From contig CAKZPT010000066.1 in assembly GCA_937139365.1 (NCBI GenBank), positions 33,583-97,582 of the forward strand: a stretch of DNA of 64,000 bases. Direction: 5' to 3'. Of the stretch, positions 42,078 to 50,566 are shown one piece after another. This DNA is from an uncultured bacterium. Lineage in GTDB: Bacteria > Verrucomicrobiota > Kiritimatiellia > PWTM01. The notes beneath the pieces were generated by a model, which did not search any database, was not told the origin of the DNA, and was given only the letters and a program-made list of their open reading frames with translations. Every line of letters starts with the position of its first letter. The stretch's first letter is position 1. A program made the position numbers and the translations under genes.

Positions 42078-42935
42078 TCAGGGCTGGACGCGGACTCGGT
42101 ACAGCCGGACCGGCGCCGAGGAGGAATCCTCGTGGTGGATCGTGCCGAGGCTTGCGGCGTTCGTGGTCCACACCGGGGTCCACGGTCCGGCCGGATGTGT
42201 CGCCCTCTCCAGGACGTTGGTCATCCCCACGGCTGCCGGCCAGGAAATCACCCTTCCCGAAGGGCCGTTGGAGACGGCCACCTTCAGCAGCGACACTTCG
42301 CAATAGATCAGGTTGTCCAGCATGGGCGGTAGAGAGCCGGCATAGTTCACCGGCAAGTCTCCAAAGGGATCCCCCACGTTCACGATGCCATTTCCGTGGG
42401 AGAGGCTGTTCCAGAACCAGAGAAGGCCCATCGGGTCGGAGAGGACGCGCCCGAAAACCGTGAATCCACCGTTCTGGACGTCGAGGTTCGCGGAGTTGTC
42501 CGCGAGGTTGATGAAGAACTGGCAGGTGGCCGAGTCGGGGTCGCCGGGCAGTTTCGCCATCGCGAGGGTTCCATCGGCGTTCGAGCGAAGCGTCCCGACC
42601 GCGAATTCGTTGCTGACCGGGCCGAAGTGCGGCACCTCCTCCACACCGGTTAAGTCCGGAGTCAGCCGGTAGCCGCCTCCCTGCATTACGAAGCCGGGGA
42701 CCAGCCGGTGAAAAAACATATTCCGGAATGCGCCGGATTCGATCAGGCGGACGAAATTGGCCACCGTAGCTGGCTTATCGTCGAAGAGTTCCACCTCGAG
42801 CGGCACGACTAAACCACCGTACCCGTGGATCCGTAGCTGCGCCAGCGTGCCGGCCGCCGCGGCCCCCGCCCCCACGGCTGCCGCCGCGACGACGGCCGCC
42901 GCCCGTCCCCCGCACCGTCGCAGCCAGAGCCTCAT
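42078..42935 (-). CDS. secreted cyclophilin-type peptidyl-prolyl isomerase with C-terminal extension
   Basis: The 285-aa protein has a signal peptide (residues 1-28). A cyclophilin domain (about 30-190) has FFHRLVPGFVMQGGGY and ATCQFFINLADNSANLD, the active-site Arg/Phe/Gln segments. A C-terminal beta-rich segment (about 200-285, SWPAAVGMTNVLERATHPAG) resembles repeats seen in verrucomicrobial secreted proteins. It starts within the stop codon of the PfkB gene (ATGA). Confidence 0.88.
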   Translation of the reverse strand: MRLWLRRCGGRAAAVVAAAAVGAGAAAAGTLAQLRIHGYGGLVVPLEVELFDDKPATVANFVRLIESGAFRNMFFHRLVPGFVMQGGGYRLTPDLTGVEEVPHFGPVSNEFAVGTLRSNADGTLAMAKLPGDPDSATCQFFINLADNSANLDVQNGGFTVFGRVLSDPMGLLWFWNSLSHGNGIVNVGDPFGDLPVNYAGSLPPMLDNLIYCEVSLLKVAVSNGPSGRVISWPAAVGMTNVLERATHPAGPWTPVWTTNAASLGTIHHEDSSSAPVRLYRVRVQP

Positions 42936-44014
42936 CGCTGGATCCGAGCGGACCCTCCCTTGGCGAACGCGACGACGTCCTCGAGGGTCGCCATTGTCGT
43001 GTCGCCGGGGAAGGTCGTCAGCAACGCACCGTGCGCCCATCCCAGCCGGACCGCCTCGTCCGGCGATGCGCTGGTCATCAGCCCGTAGAAGAATCCTGCG
43101 GCAAAACCGTCCCCTCCGCCGACGCGGTCGTACACATCCAGCGCGCAGGTCGGCGCCTGAACGACCCGTCCGCCGATCCACGCCACGGCGCTCCAATTGT
43201 GCCGATTGGCGGACACCACCTCCCGGAGGGTGGTCGCGACCGCCTTCACGTTGGGGAACCTCTGAACCACCGTCTCCATCATGCCGATGAACGCCGCTGG
43301 ATCCAGTTTGGATGCGGCGGCGACCTCCGGCCCTTTCAGACCAAGGCCCTTTTGCAGGTCCTCTTCGTTGCCCACGAGCACATCCACATGCTCGACGATC
43401 CGGCTGAGCGTCTCGACCGCCCGATCGGCCCCGCCGGAGGCCTTCCACAGCTTCGCGCGAAAGTTTAGGTCGAACGAGGTCACCGCCCCGGCGGCCTTCG
43501 CCGCCTTCATGGCGGCGATGACCGTCTCGGCGGTGCTGGCGGATAGCGACGCGAAAATGCCGCCGCTGTGGAACCACCGGACCCCTTCGGCAAAGATGGA
43601 CGCCCAGTCGAAGTCGTCGGGCTTAAGCATCGCCGCCGCCTCATTGCAGCGGTTGTAGAAGACGACCGGCGGACGGACGCCGAAGCCCCGGTCGCTGTAG
43701 ACCGTCGCCATGTTGGGTCCGCGGACGCCATCGTGCTCGAAGTGCTTGTAGATGCCCCGCACCCCCATGGCCCGAACGCGCTCGGCGATCAGGTCGCCGA
43801 TCGGGTAGCGCACCATGGCGGTGGCCACGGCCGTCCGCATCCGGAAGCAGTCCGCGAGGTTGGCCGCGACGTTGAACTCCCCGCCGCTGACGTGGATGCG
43901 GCAGGTCGTGGCCTTGCGGAACGGCACGAGGTCGGGGTCCAGCCGGTGCACCAGGGCGCCCAGTGACAGCAGGTCCAGCGTTCCGTCCTTCCGAATCTCC
44001 AATGCAGCGCTCAT
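42932..44014 (-). CDS. PfkB-family sugar kinase (2-dehydro-3-deoxygluconokinase-like)
   Basis: The 360-aa ribokinase-fold enzyme has N-terminal LLSLGALVHRLDP, substrate-binding VSGGEFNVAANLA and C-terminal anion-hole/catalytic motif RVGGGDGFAAGFFYG with the base Asp. GGGD instead of GAGD is normal in the KDG-kinase branch of Bacteroidota. It likely phosphorylates 2-keto-3-deoxygluconate or a related ketoacid. It follows gnd by 36 bases, which fits hexuronate/gluconate catabolism. Confidence 0.85.
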   Translation of the reverse strand: MSAALEIRKDGTLDLLSLGALVHRLDPDLVPFRKATTCRIHVSGGEFNVAANLADCFRMRTAVATAMVRYPIGDLIAERVRAMGVRGIYKHFEHDGVRGPNMATVYSDRGFGVRPPVVFYNRCNEAAAMLKPDDFDWASIFAEGVRWFHSGGIFASLSASTAETVIAAMKAAKAAGAVTSFDLNFRAKLWKASGGADRAVETLSRIVEHVDVLVGNEEDLQKGLGLKGPEVAAASKLDPAAFIGMMETVVQRFPNVKAVATTLREVVSANRHNWSAVAWIGGRVVQAPTCALDVYDRVGGGDGFAAGFFYGLMTSASPDEAVRLGWAHGALLTTFPGDTTMATLEDVVAFAKGGSARIQR

Positions 44015-44050
44015 CGGCAGGTCTCCTTTGCGGGCCGCGTCCGGGCCACG

Positions 44051-45511
44051 TCAGACGGTATAGGTGCTCGCCGAAGTGGTGCCGCCACGGCCCGTCCAGT
44101 TGGTGTGGAAGAATTCGCCGCGAGGGCGGTCCACCCGCTCGTAGGTGTGCGCGCCGAAATAATCGCGCTGCGCTTGCAGCAAGTTGGCGGGCAGCCGCTC
44201 CGTGCGATAACCGTCGTAGTAGGCCAGCGCCGAGGACATCGCCGGCATCGGGATGCCCATGCGGACGCCGATGGCTACCACCCGCCTCCAAGCCGGCAAA
44301 CCTCGGATCACGGCGCGCCGGAAGAACGGGTCGAGCAACAGGTTGACCAACTCCGGGTCTCGGTCGAAGGCCTTCTTGATCTCGCCCAAGAACACGGACC
44401 GGATGATGCATCCACCCCGCCAGACCAGTGCGATGCCGCCATAATTCAAATTCCATCGATATTCCCTGGCCGCGGCCCGCATCAGCTGATATCCCTGCGC
44501 GTACGAGCAGATCTTTGACGCGTACAGCGCCCGGCGGAGCGCCTGAATCACGGCGGCCCGGTTGGCCGGTGGCCGCGTCTTCCGCGGCCCAGGCAGCACC
44601 TTCGAGGCGGCCACGCGCTCCTCCTTCATCGCCGACAGGCACCGGGCGAAGACGGCCTCGGCGATCAGGGTCAGCGGCTGACCGACGTCCAGCGCCGCGA
44701 TGACCGTCCATTTTCCCGTGCCCTTCTGCCCCGCCGCGTCGAGGATCAGGTCCAGCGTCGCGTTCCCCTGCTCGTCGCGGTAGGCCAAAATGTCGCGCGT
44801 GATCTCGATCAGGTAAGAGTTCAGCTCGCCCCGGTACCACTCGTCGAAAACGGCGTGCATCTCCTCGTTGGTCATGCCGAGGCCGTCCCGCATGAACTGG
44901 TAGGTCTCGCAGATCATCTGCATGTCGCCGTACTCGATGCCGTTGTGCACCATCTTGACGAAATGGCCGGCGCCGTTTTCACCGATCCAATCGCAGCACG
45001 GCTCGCCCTCCGGCGTCTTGGCGCAAATGGACTGGAAGATGCCCTTGACATGGGGCCAGGCGGCGGGGGAGCCGCCGGGCATCATCGAGGGGCCGCGCAA
45101 CGCGCCCTCCTCCCCGCCGGACACGCCGGTGCCAATGTACAGCATCCCCTTGCTTTCGACATAGGCGGTGCGGCGAATCGTGTCGGGAAAATGCGAATTG
45201 CCCCCGTCGATCAGGATGTCGCCAGGCTCCAGCATGGGGAGCAGTTGCTCGATCAGGTCGTCCACCGCTTTGCCCGCCTTGACCAGCATCATGATCTTGC
45301 GGGGCCGCTTGAGCGCACGGACCAGTTCCGCGGGCGACATACAGCCGATCACGTTCAACCCCTTCGCCCGCCCCTGCACGAAGTCGGTCACTTTGCTGGT
45401 GGTGCGGTTGTAGACCGCCACCGTGTAGCCGTGGTTGACCATGTTCAGCACGAGATTCTCACCCATCACGGCCAACCCGATCATTCCGATGTCCGCGCGC
45501 GCTTCTGACAT
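44051..45511 (-). CDS. gnd: 6-phosphogluconate dehydrogenase (decarboxylating)
   Basis: The 486-aa enzyme of the oxidative pentose phosphate pathway makes ribulose 5-phosphate, CO2 and NAD(P)H. Motifs: GLAVMGENLVLNMVNHGY (NADP site), YNRTTSK, GTGVSGGEEGALRGPSMMPGG (family signature), CDWIGENGAGHFVKMVHNGIEYGDMQ (catalytic Lys/Glu) and FFHTNWTGRGG at the C-terminus. Start ATG 45511 is preceded by AAGGAA. It lies between the MauE-like and PfkB genes on the same strand. Confidence 0.96.
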   Translation of the reverse strand: MSEARADIGMIGLAVMGENLVLNMVNHGYTVAVYNRTTSKVTDFVQGRAKGLNVIGCMSPAELVRALKRPRKIMMLVKAGKAVDDLIEQLLPMLEPGDILIDGGNSHFPDTIRRTAYVESKGMLYIGTGVSGGEEGALRGPSMMPGGSPAAWPHVKGIFQSICAKTPEGEPCCDWIGENGAGHFVKMVHNGIEYGDMQMICETYQFMRDGLGMTNEEMHAVFDEWYRGELNSYLIEITRDILAYRDEQGNATLDLILDAAGQKGTGKWTVIAALDVGQPLTLIAEAVFARCLSAMKEERVAASKVLPGPRKTRPPANRAAVIQALRRALYASKICSYAQGYQLMRAAAREYRWNLNYGGIALVWRGGCIIRSVFLGEIKKAFDRDPELVNLLLDPFFRRAVIRGLPAWRRVVAIGVRMGIPMPAMSSALAYYDGYRTERLPANLLQAQRDYFGAHTYERVDRPRGEFFHTNWTGRGGTTSASTYTV

Positions 45512-45580
45512 GGCATGGTTCCTTTCGAATCCGGTGCTCGAAACCGAAATGCTCAAATCCTAAACTCGCCGATCCAAATG

Positions 45581-46021
45581 TCAACGCGGCCGCCCCCTCT
45601 GGAGCCGGACCGAAAGCCGTCCCCCCTGCACGCAGAACACCGCGGCCAGCGCGTTGAACGCGGCATGTCCCGGCCCGGCGGGCGAGTCGACCGCCCCGAA
45701 GCATCCGCACGGCGCCTCGATCCCGCCGAGCCACAAACGGGCGACCACCAACGTGAACAGGGCGAACAGCGCCGAGCCGGCGCCCCAGGCGCCGCGCCGC
45801 CAGGGGCACGGCGCAACCAGGCAGACTCCCACCGCCAACTCCATCCACGGAAGCGCGACCGCCACCGGCGCCCATGCCCAGGCCGGGAGCATTCCCTGGC
45901 GCGCAATGGCCCATGCAAACTCCAGCGGCGCCAGGATTTTGCCCGACGCGGCCCCGATTAAGACCGCGCCTGCCGCGATCCCCATTCCACGCTCGGCCAG
46001 CCGCGCGGCGCGGTCGGTCAT
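45581..46021 (-). CDS. MauE/DoxX-like membrane protein
   Basis: The 146-aa protein has four predicted membrane helices and the motif APCGCFGAVD near residue 105, which is typical of MauE-like proteins thought to support periplasmic disulfide or quinone-linked redox chemistry. GGAGG precedes the ATG, which overlaps the rhodanese-like stop (ATGA). The two form a likely membrane redox pair upstream of gnd. Confidence 0.82.
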   Translation of the reverse strand: MTDRAARLAERGMGIAAGAVLIGAASGKILAPLEFAWAIARQGMLPAWAWAPVAVALPWMELAVGVCLVAPCPWRRGAWGAGSALFALFTLVVARLWLGGIEAPCGCFGAVDSPAGPGHAAFNALAAVFCVQGGRLSVRLQRGRPR

Positions 46022-46524
46022 CCTCCCTCCGCTTTCTCCAGCGGCCGGCCCGCGTTGGTCCACGCCCGTACGCCGCCGGCCCAGATACGAACCGAACGGA
46101 ACCCCATGGCCTTCAACCGTCCCGCCACGCGCAGAGCCTCTTCGTCCAGGCCGCCGCGTCCATGGATCAGCAGCGGCTGATCGAAGTCGCCGAACGGCAG
46201 TCGGTCCGGTCTCCAGCCCTCCACGGCCGGCACGGGCAGGGAGATTGCCCATGGCACATGACCCTTTGCGTAATCGGCGGCAGGGCGTGCGTCCACCCAG
46301 AGGCTTCGACCGGTCCGCCAGTCTTCCGCCGCCTCGCCTTCCGTCAGGACCTCCAGGCCCGCAACCGCGGCCCGCAGGCCCGTCAGTCGATCGGCCTCGA
46401 GCGACCAGGGAATCCTCCACGGCCCCCACGCATTGGCCGCCAGGCCAACGAGTCCACCCGCCAGCAGAATCGCCACCGCCTCCGATACGACTGGTCGCGA
46501 CCGCCCCTGGGGTTCGGTGTCCAT
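46018..46524 (-). CDS. membrane-anchored rhodanese-like protein lacking the active-site Cys
   Basis: The 168-aa protein has one N-terminal membrane helix (VVSEAVAILLAGGLVGLAAN) and a rhodanese domain (LWVDARPAADYAKGHVPWAI; VRIWAGGVRAWTNAGRPLE). At the active-site loop, where C-x-x-G-x-R is expected, the sequence is LLIHGRGGLDEEA, so the sulfur-carrying Cys is absent and sulfurtransferase activity is unlikely. The start overlaps the stop of the broken FAD oxidoreductase gene (TGATG), and its stop overlaps the MauE-like start. Confidence 0.8.
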   Translation of the reverse strand: MDTEPQGRSRPVVSEAVAILLAGGLVGLAANAWGPWRIPWSLEADRLTGLRAAVAGLEVLTEGEAAEDWRTGRSLWVDARPAADYAKGHVPWAISLPVPAVEGWRPDRLPFGDFDQPLLIHGRGGLDEEALRVAGRLKAMGFRSVRIWAGGVRAWTNAGRPLEKAEGG

Positions 46525-47920
46525 CATCCGGCGGCGCCCAGACGGGCGCCGGCCTCGTTCCACGGAACGTCGCGTGGCGCCACGCCGCGCAGTGCCGCCA
46601 GGGCCGCCAGCGCGCCCGCCACCTCGCCCAGCCGAACTCCGTTTCCGGTGACGCGATGGCTGGAATGGGCGATGAAATCGCCGCTGATGCGACGCCCCGC
46701 CATCAGCAGGTTGTCCGCATCCGCGGAGATGAGTACCCGAAGCGGGATATCATAGGGCTTGGTCCGGAAGGGCGATCGCCCAATGCCCTTGCCTTTCGTC
46801 GGATCCGTGGCATGGACATCCGCGCCGAACGTGACGCGGCAAACGGCATCCTCGTGCCGCCGGCCCTCCCTGAGGGCATCGGCCGTGACGACGTACCGGC
46901 CGCGAACTGGACGACCTTCGCGAACGCCGATCTGCGTGGCGGTCGCCACCACGCGCATCCGGCTCCAGGGGCCGCCGAGCGATCGCAGCGCCGCCACCAG
47001 CGCGTGGACCTCGCCGCGCGCGCGCAACGTCGCGGCGGTCACATCCCGCGCGTTGATCCCGAGCACGCCGTATTCGTGATTGGCCATCATCGCGCACAAG
47101 TCGTCGCGCAGTTGAAACAGCGTAGACTTCGAATAGGCCGGCGACTTGCCGCCGCGTTCCATCTCCGCCCGCAGCCGGTCCTTCGGTTTCGCCCGATCTT
47201 GCCCCTCCTGTTCGCGGTAGAAGGCGCGATCTCGGGCGGGTTCACGCTGGCGACCAGCGCCATCAGCGACATGGGCTGGGGCCGACCGGTCTCCGGATGC
47301 CCAAGGTCGAAAGCGGAACCGGCCCGAGCACAAGGTCGCCATCGCGTGTCGCGTCGATGAACACGCCGCCGGCGGCCGCTTCGCGTCCGGACCGCGACTC
47401 GGTCACCGCATGGGTCACGCGCCGGCCCGACCGCAGGGTCGCGCAGACGCGCGTATGAAGACGGACGTCCACCCCTGTCGTGCCGCCCAGCACCTCCAAG
47501 AGCAGCTTCCTCCGGGTCATAGGCATTGGTCAGCCGTCCGTCGGACGCCGCCCCGCGCCCGCCGCACCAGACCAGCTCGGCCAGGATCTCGGCCATGATG
47601 CCGCTCTTGTTGGTGTGATCCAGAAGCCATCGCAACAACCCGGCGGTCCAAATGTCGCCCGAACATCCGTGTTGCTCCAACAGGCAGGTCCGCGCTCCGC
47701 CCCGCGCCGCCGTGAGCACCGCGGCCACGCCTGCCGGCCCACCGCCCGCCACCCCCACATCGAAGAATCCGGTCACTGGCACGTCGCGCGCAGGGCCGCG
47801 CACCGTCGCGCCGCCGGCGGGCGGCACCACGTCCCCCACGGTCGCGGAGGGGCTGGCGGAGGACGCCGCCAGGTCGGCGGCCGCGGCTCCCAGAAATCGT
47901 CGTCGTTGCCAGTTCGTCAG
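46524..47920 (-). pseudogene. broken Tat-exported FAD-dependent oxidoreductase
   Basis: A single oxidoreductase is spread over three frames. The N-terminal part (47920 down to about 47510) has a Tat-like signal (WQRRRFLGAAAA) and FAD motif VGVAGGGPAGVAAVLTAARG. The middle part (about 47515 to 47330) shows KLLLEVLGGTTGVDVRLHTR and FIDATRDGDL. A short return to the first frame (about 47330-47240) holds GHPETGRPQPMSLMALV. The C-terminal part (about 47235-46524) ends with RVLISADADNLLMAGRRISG. At least three frameshifts are needed, and no ATG precedes the N-terminal part (only a CTG at 47920). Read as a pseudogene unless the sequence has local indel errors. Confidence 0.8.
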
Positions 47921-48084
47921 GATCGTCGCCTCTGCCTACTTCTGCCAAAACCTATGACCCCGGTCAACGGTGTGCCGTTGCCGACCAGAAACGACCGCGG
48001 GTTTGACGTCGCGCGTCCACCGGCGGCATCGCGCCCTCATGCACCTGTACCCTTGCACGTCCTCCGCATCGCCTATGGCCCGCC

Positions 48085-49386
48085 AACCTCCTCCGCCGCC
48101 TAGCCTTCCGGTTCGAGTTGCTTGCGGGTGTGACAACGTTCCTGACGATGTCCTGCATCCTCTTCGTGCAGCCGGCCGTGTTGTCGGTGGACTTTCAGGG
48201 CCGGCCGACTGGACTGGACCCCGCCGCCGTGCTGCTGGGTACGGCGCTGGCGTCGGCCGTGGCGACGGCGATGATGGGCCTGTAGGCGCGGTATCCCATC
48301 GCGCTGGCACCGGCAATGAGCGAGTACTTTTCTTCGTGACCGTCGTGATGGCCCTGCAGGCAATGGGGTGGTGGAGGCCTAATGGACGGCCCTCGGCATC
48401 GTGTTCCTCTCAGGCTGCGCTTTTCTCGCGTTGCCGGTGCTGCGCGTGAGAGAGGCCGTCATCGGCAGCATCAGTCCATCGTTTTGTGCGGGGATCTTGG
48501 CCGGCATCGGATTGTTCATGACCTTCATCGGCCTCAAGAACTCGGGCCTGATCGCGCGCTCGCGTGGCACGCTGGTGACCCTGATCACCCTTCGACTGCC
48601 CTGGCGGTGTTCGCGGCGGGCCTGGCGGTCGCCGCCGCCCTGCAGGCCCGCGGACGGCGCGGCGCGATTCCGCTGGGCATCCTCGCCGGGGCGGCAGACG
48701 CGCTGGGCACCGGCCGCACCCGCTGGACGAAGCTGGTCCGCTGACCCTCGTAGAACACCTCGGGCGTCGGAGGGTTCGACGTCGCCGCTGCACTGTCGTT
48801 TCGAACGTTGCCGTTTTTAGCGGTCTTCCTGTTCATGGACATGTTCGACACGGTCGGCACGCTAGTCGGCGTGACGCAGGCCGCTGGCTGGCGTCATGCG
48901 CGGGATCTCCCGCGCACGTTCAGGGCGCTGATCTCCGACGCGGCCGGGACGGTCGTCAGCGCGCTACTGGGAACCAGCACTGTCACTTTCGAAAGCGCCG
49001 CCGGCATCCTAGCGGGCGGGTGGACCGGCCTAACGGCGCTGGCCGCCGCCAAGCTGTTTTTGATTGCGCCTTTGTTCTCGCCGTTGATCCGGATGGTGGC
49101 CGGCGACCCGCCGATCACCGCGCCAGCCATGGTCATCGTGGGCGCCCTGATGATGAACAACGCCCGGAGAGTGGAATGGGACGACTTCACCGAGGGTGTG
49201 CCGGCCTTTCTGGCGATGGTGGGCATTCCGCTCACGTTTTCGATCGCCGACGGGCTGGCCTTCGCCCTGTTGAGCTGGCGTGCCCTGAAATTCCTGGCCG
49301 GTCGCGGCCGCGAGATCCGGTTGCCGGCGGTCGTGATCGCGCTGGCGGTGACCGTCTACTTCGTCGCCGTGCGGGCCCGGCTTTGA
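48085..49386 (+). pseudogene. broken NCS2-family purine/xanthine permease (AdeP/GhxP-like)
   Basis: The N-terminal part (about 48118-48330) reads LAGVTTFLTMSCILFVQPA and PAAVLLGTALASAVATAMMG, then has an in-frame TAG at 48283-48285 where the family has MGLYA, continuing as ARYPIALAPAM. Further parts lie in other frames: VTVVMALQAMG (about 48340), REAVIGSISPSFCAGILAGI (about 48455) and LGILAGA-type residues (about 48680). The last 192 residues (48808-49386; DMFDTVGTLVG, NNARRVEWDDFTEGVPAFL) are intact. One stop plus several frameshifts indicate decay or sequence error. It is divergent from the broken FAD gene. Confidence 0.82.
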
Positions 49387-49435
49387 TGGACGCGCACCGC
49401 TGGCGATCCGGGCGGGCCGCGGGTAAACTGCCCTC

Positions 49436-50566
49436 ATGAAACGACGGCCCATCGTGGGGTGGGCGGCGGTGCTCGTCGTCCAGGTCGCGCTGTGCCCCGG
49501 TGTCGGAGCCACGCCTCCGGCGCCCGAGGTGGCCGGTTACTATGGCGAGTTCGAGGCGGCGGTGCGAGCGGCCGATGACTCGTGGCAGAAGGTCCAACGT
49601 GGTCTGGAGATCGCCTACGTGGATCGGCTGCGACAGCTGATGTACTCGCTTCAGTACGCCGGCCGGCTGCGCGATCTGTTGTCGGTCTACGACGAGTACC
49701 ATCGCTTTCAGACCAAGCGCCAGCTCCCTACGCCCACCCCCGCGATGGAGCCGCCCGAGCTTCGAATCCTAGCCGAGGAGCACGTCAAGGCGCTTCGGAC
49801 GGCGGAGTACAGCAACCACGTCGCGGTGGCCCGGGCGGCGGCGGTCTATCTTCAAAGCATTGCGATCCTGCGGCGCTCCCTCGCCGAGCGTAGCGATCCG
49901 GACGTGCTCCTGCAGCTCGACGCCGAGCGCGACCGGTTGTTGACCAACCCGCGCATCCGTATCGCCGTCGCCTCCGCCGCCGCTGGGATCGTCATCCCCA
50001 CCAACTTCGTCGTCGCCGCCGACGCCAGTGCCGAACAGACCCCAAACGAGCGACTGCTGCGACTGTACCGCCTCGGCAATGAGGACGCCGCCTCACTGAT
50101 GGGTTACGCGATCGAGGTCGGGATGATCGAGGACACGTCGCGGTTGCGCGAGACAAAGAGCGAATACAGCCGGTCACGGAGCGAAAGCCGTTCCGGTACA
50201 GTCGCCTACCGGTTTCGCGTCACGATTTCCGGCCGCAATAGCGAGGTCCCTGCCGGCAGCCGCGTAATCGCCGAGTACTTCAGCCGCTCCATGACCGACG
50301 GTGAGAAGAAGTACCACAGCAGCGAACAGAGCCTCCTGCCGTGGATCGGACGCGGCGAATCCCACACCGTCGAGTTCAACGGCATCTCGCTCTACCGGGC
50401 TGAAACCCTCACCGTCGCCAGCCGCGGCAGCGGCCGCAGCTTCAGCGGCGAGGAGTTCCATGGCATCATCGTGAGCCTGCTCGACCCCGAGGGGCGGATC
50501 CTCGTGCAGCGGTTCCACCCACAGACCCTGTCGAAAGATGTCACCCCGACGCCTGGAAGGCGGTAG
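49436..50566 (+). CDS. secreted hypothetical protein
   Basis: The 376-aa protein has a signal peptide (about residues 1-25, MKRRPIVGWAAVLVVQVALC), a helical region (about 30-170 with EIAYVDRLRQLMYSLQYAGR and VAVARAAAVYLQSIAILRRS), then a beta-rich C-terminal region (about 245-370, YRFRVTISGRNSEVPAGSRV; HTVEFNGISLYRAETLTV). No family recognised; the layout resembles verrucomicrobial envelope proteins of unknown role. The 3' end overlaps the next gene by 29 bases. Confidence 0.75.
   Translation: MKRRPIVGWAAVLVVQVALCPGVGATPPAPEVAGYYGEFEAAVRAADDSWQKVQRGLEIAYVDRLRQLMYSLQYAGRLRDLLSVYDEYHRFQTKRQLPTPTPAMEPPELRILAEEHVKALRTAEYSNHVAVARAAAVYLQSIAILRRSLAERSDPDVLLQLDAERDRLLTNPRIRIAVASAAAGIVIPTNFVVAADASAEQTPNERLLRLYRLGNEDAASLMGYAIEVGMIEDTSRLRETKSEYSRSRSESRSGTVAYRFRVTISGRNSEVPAGSRVIAEYFSRSMTDGEKKYHSSEQSLLPWIGRGESHTVEFNGISLYRAETLTVASRGSGRSFSGEEFHGIIVSLLDPEGRILVQRFHPQTLSKDVTPTPGRR

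Noticed and set aside
42932..44014. GGGD instead of GAGD in the PfkB kinase as a damaged active site
   Set aside because: GGGD is usual in the KDG-kinase branch, and the catalytic Asp is present.
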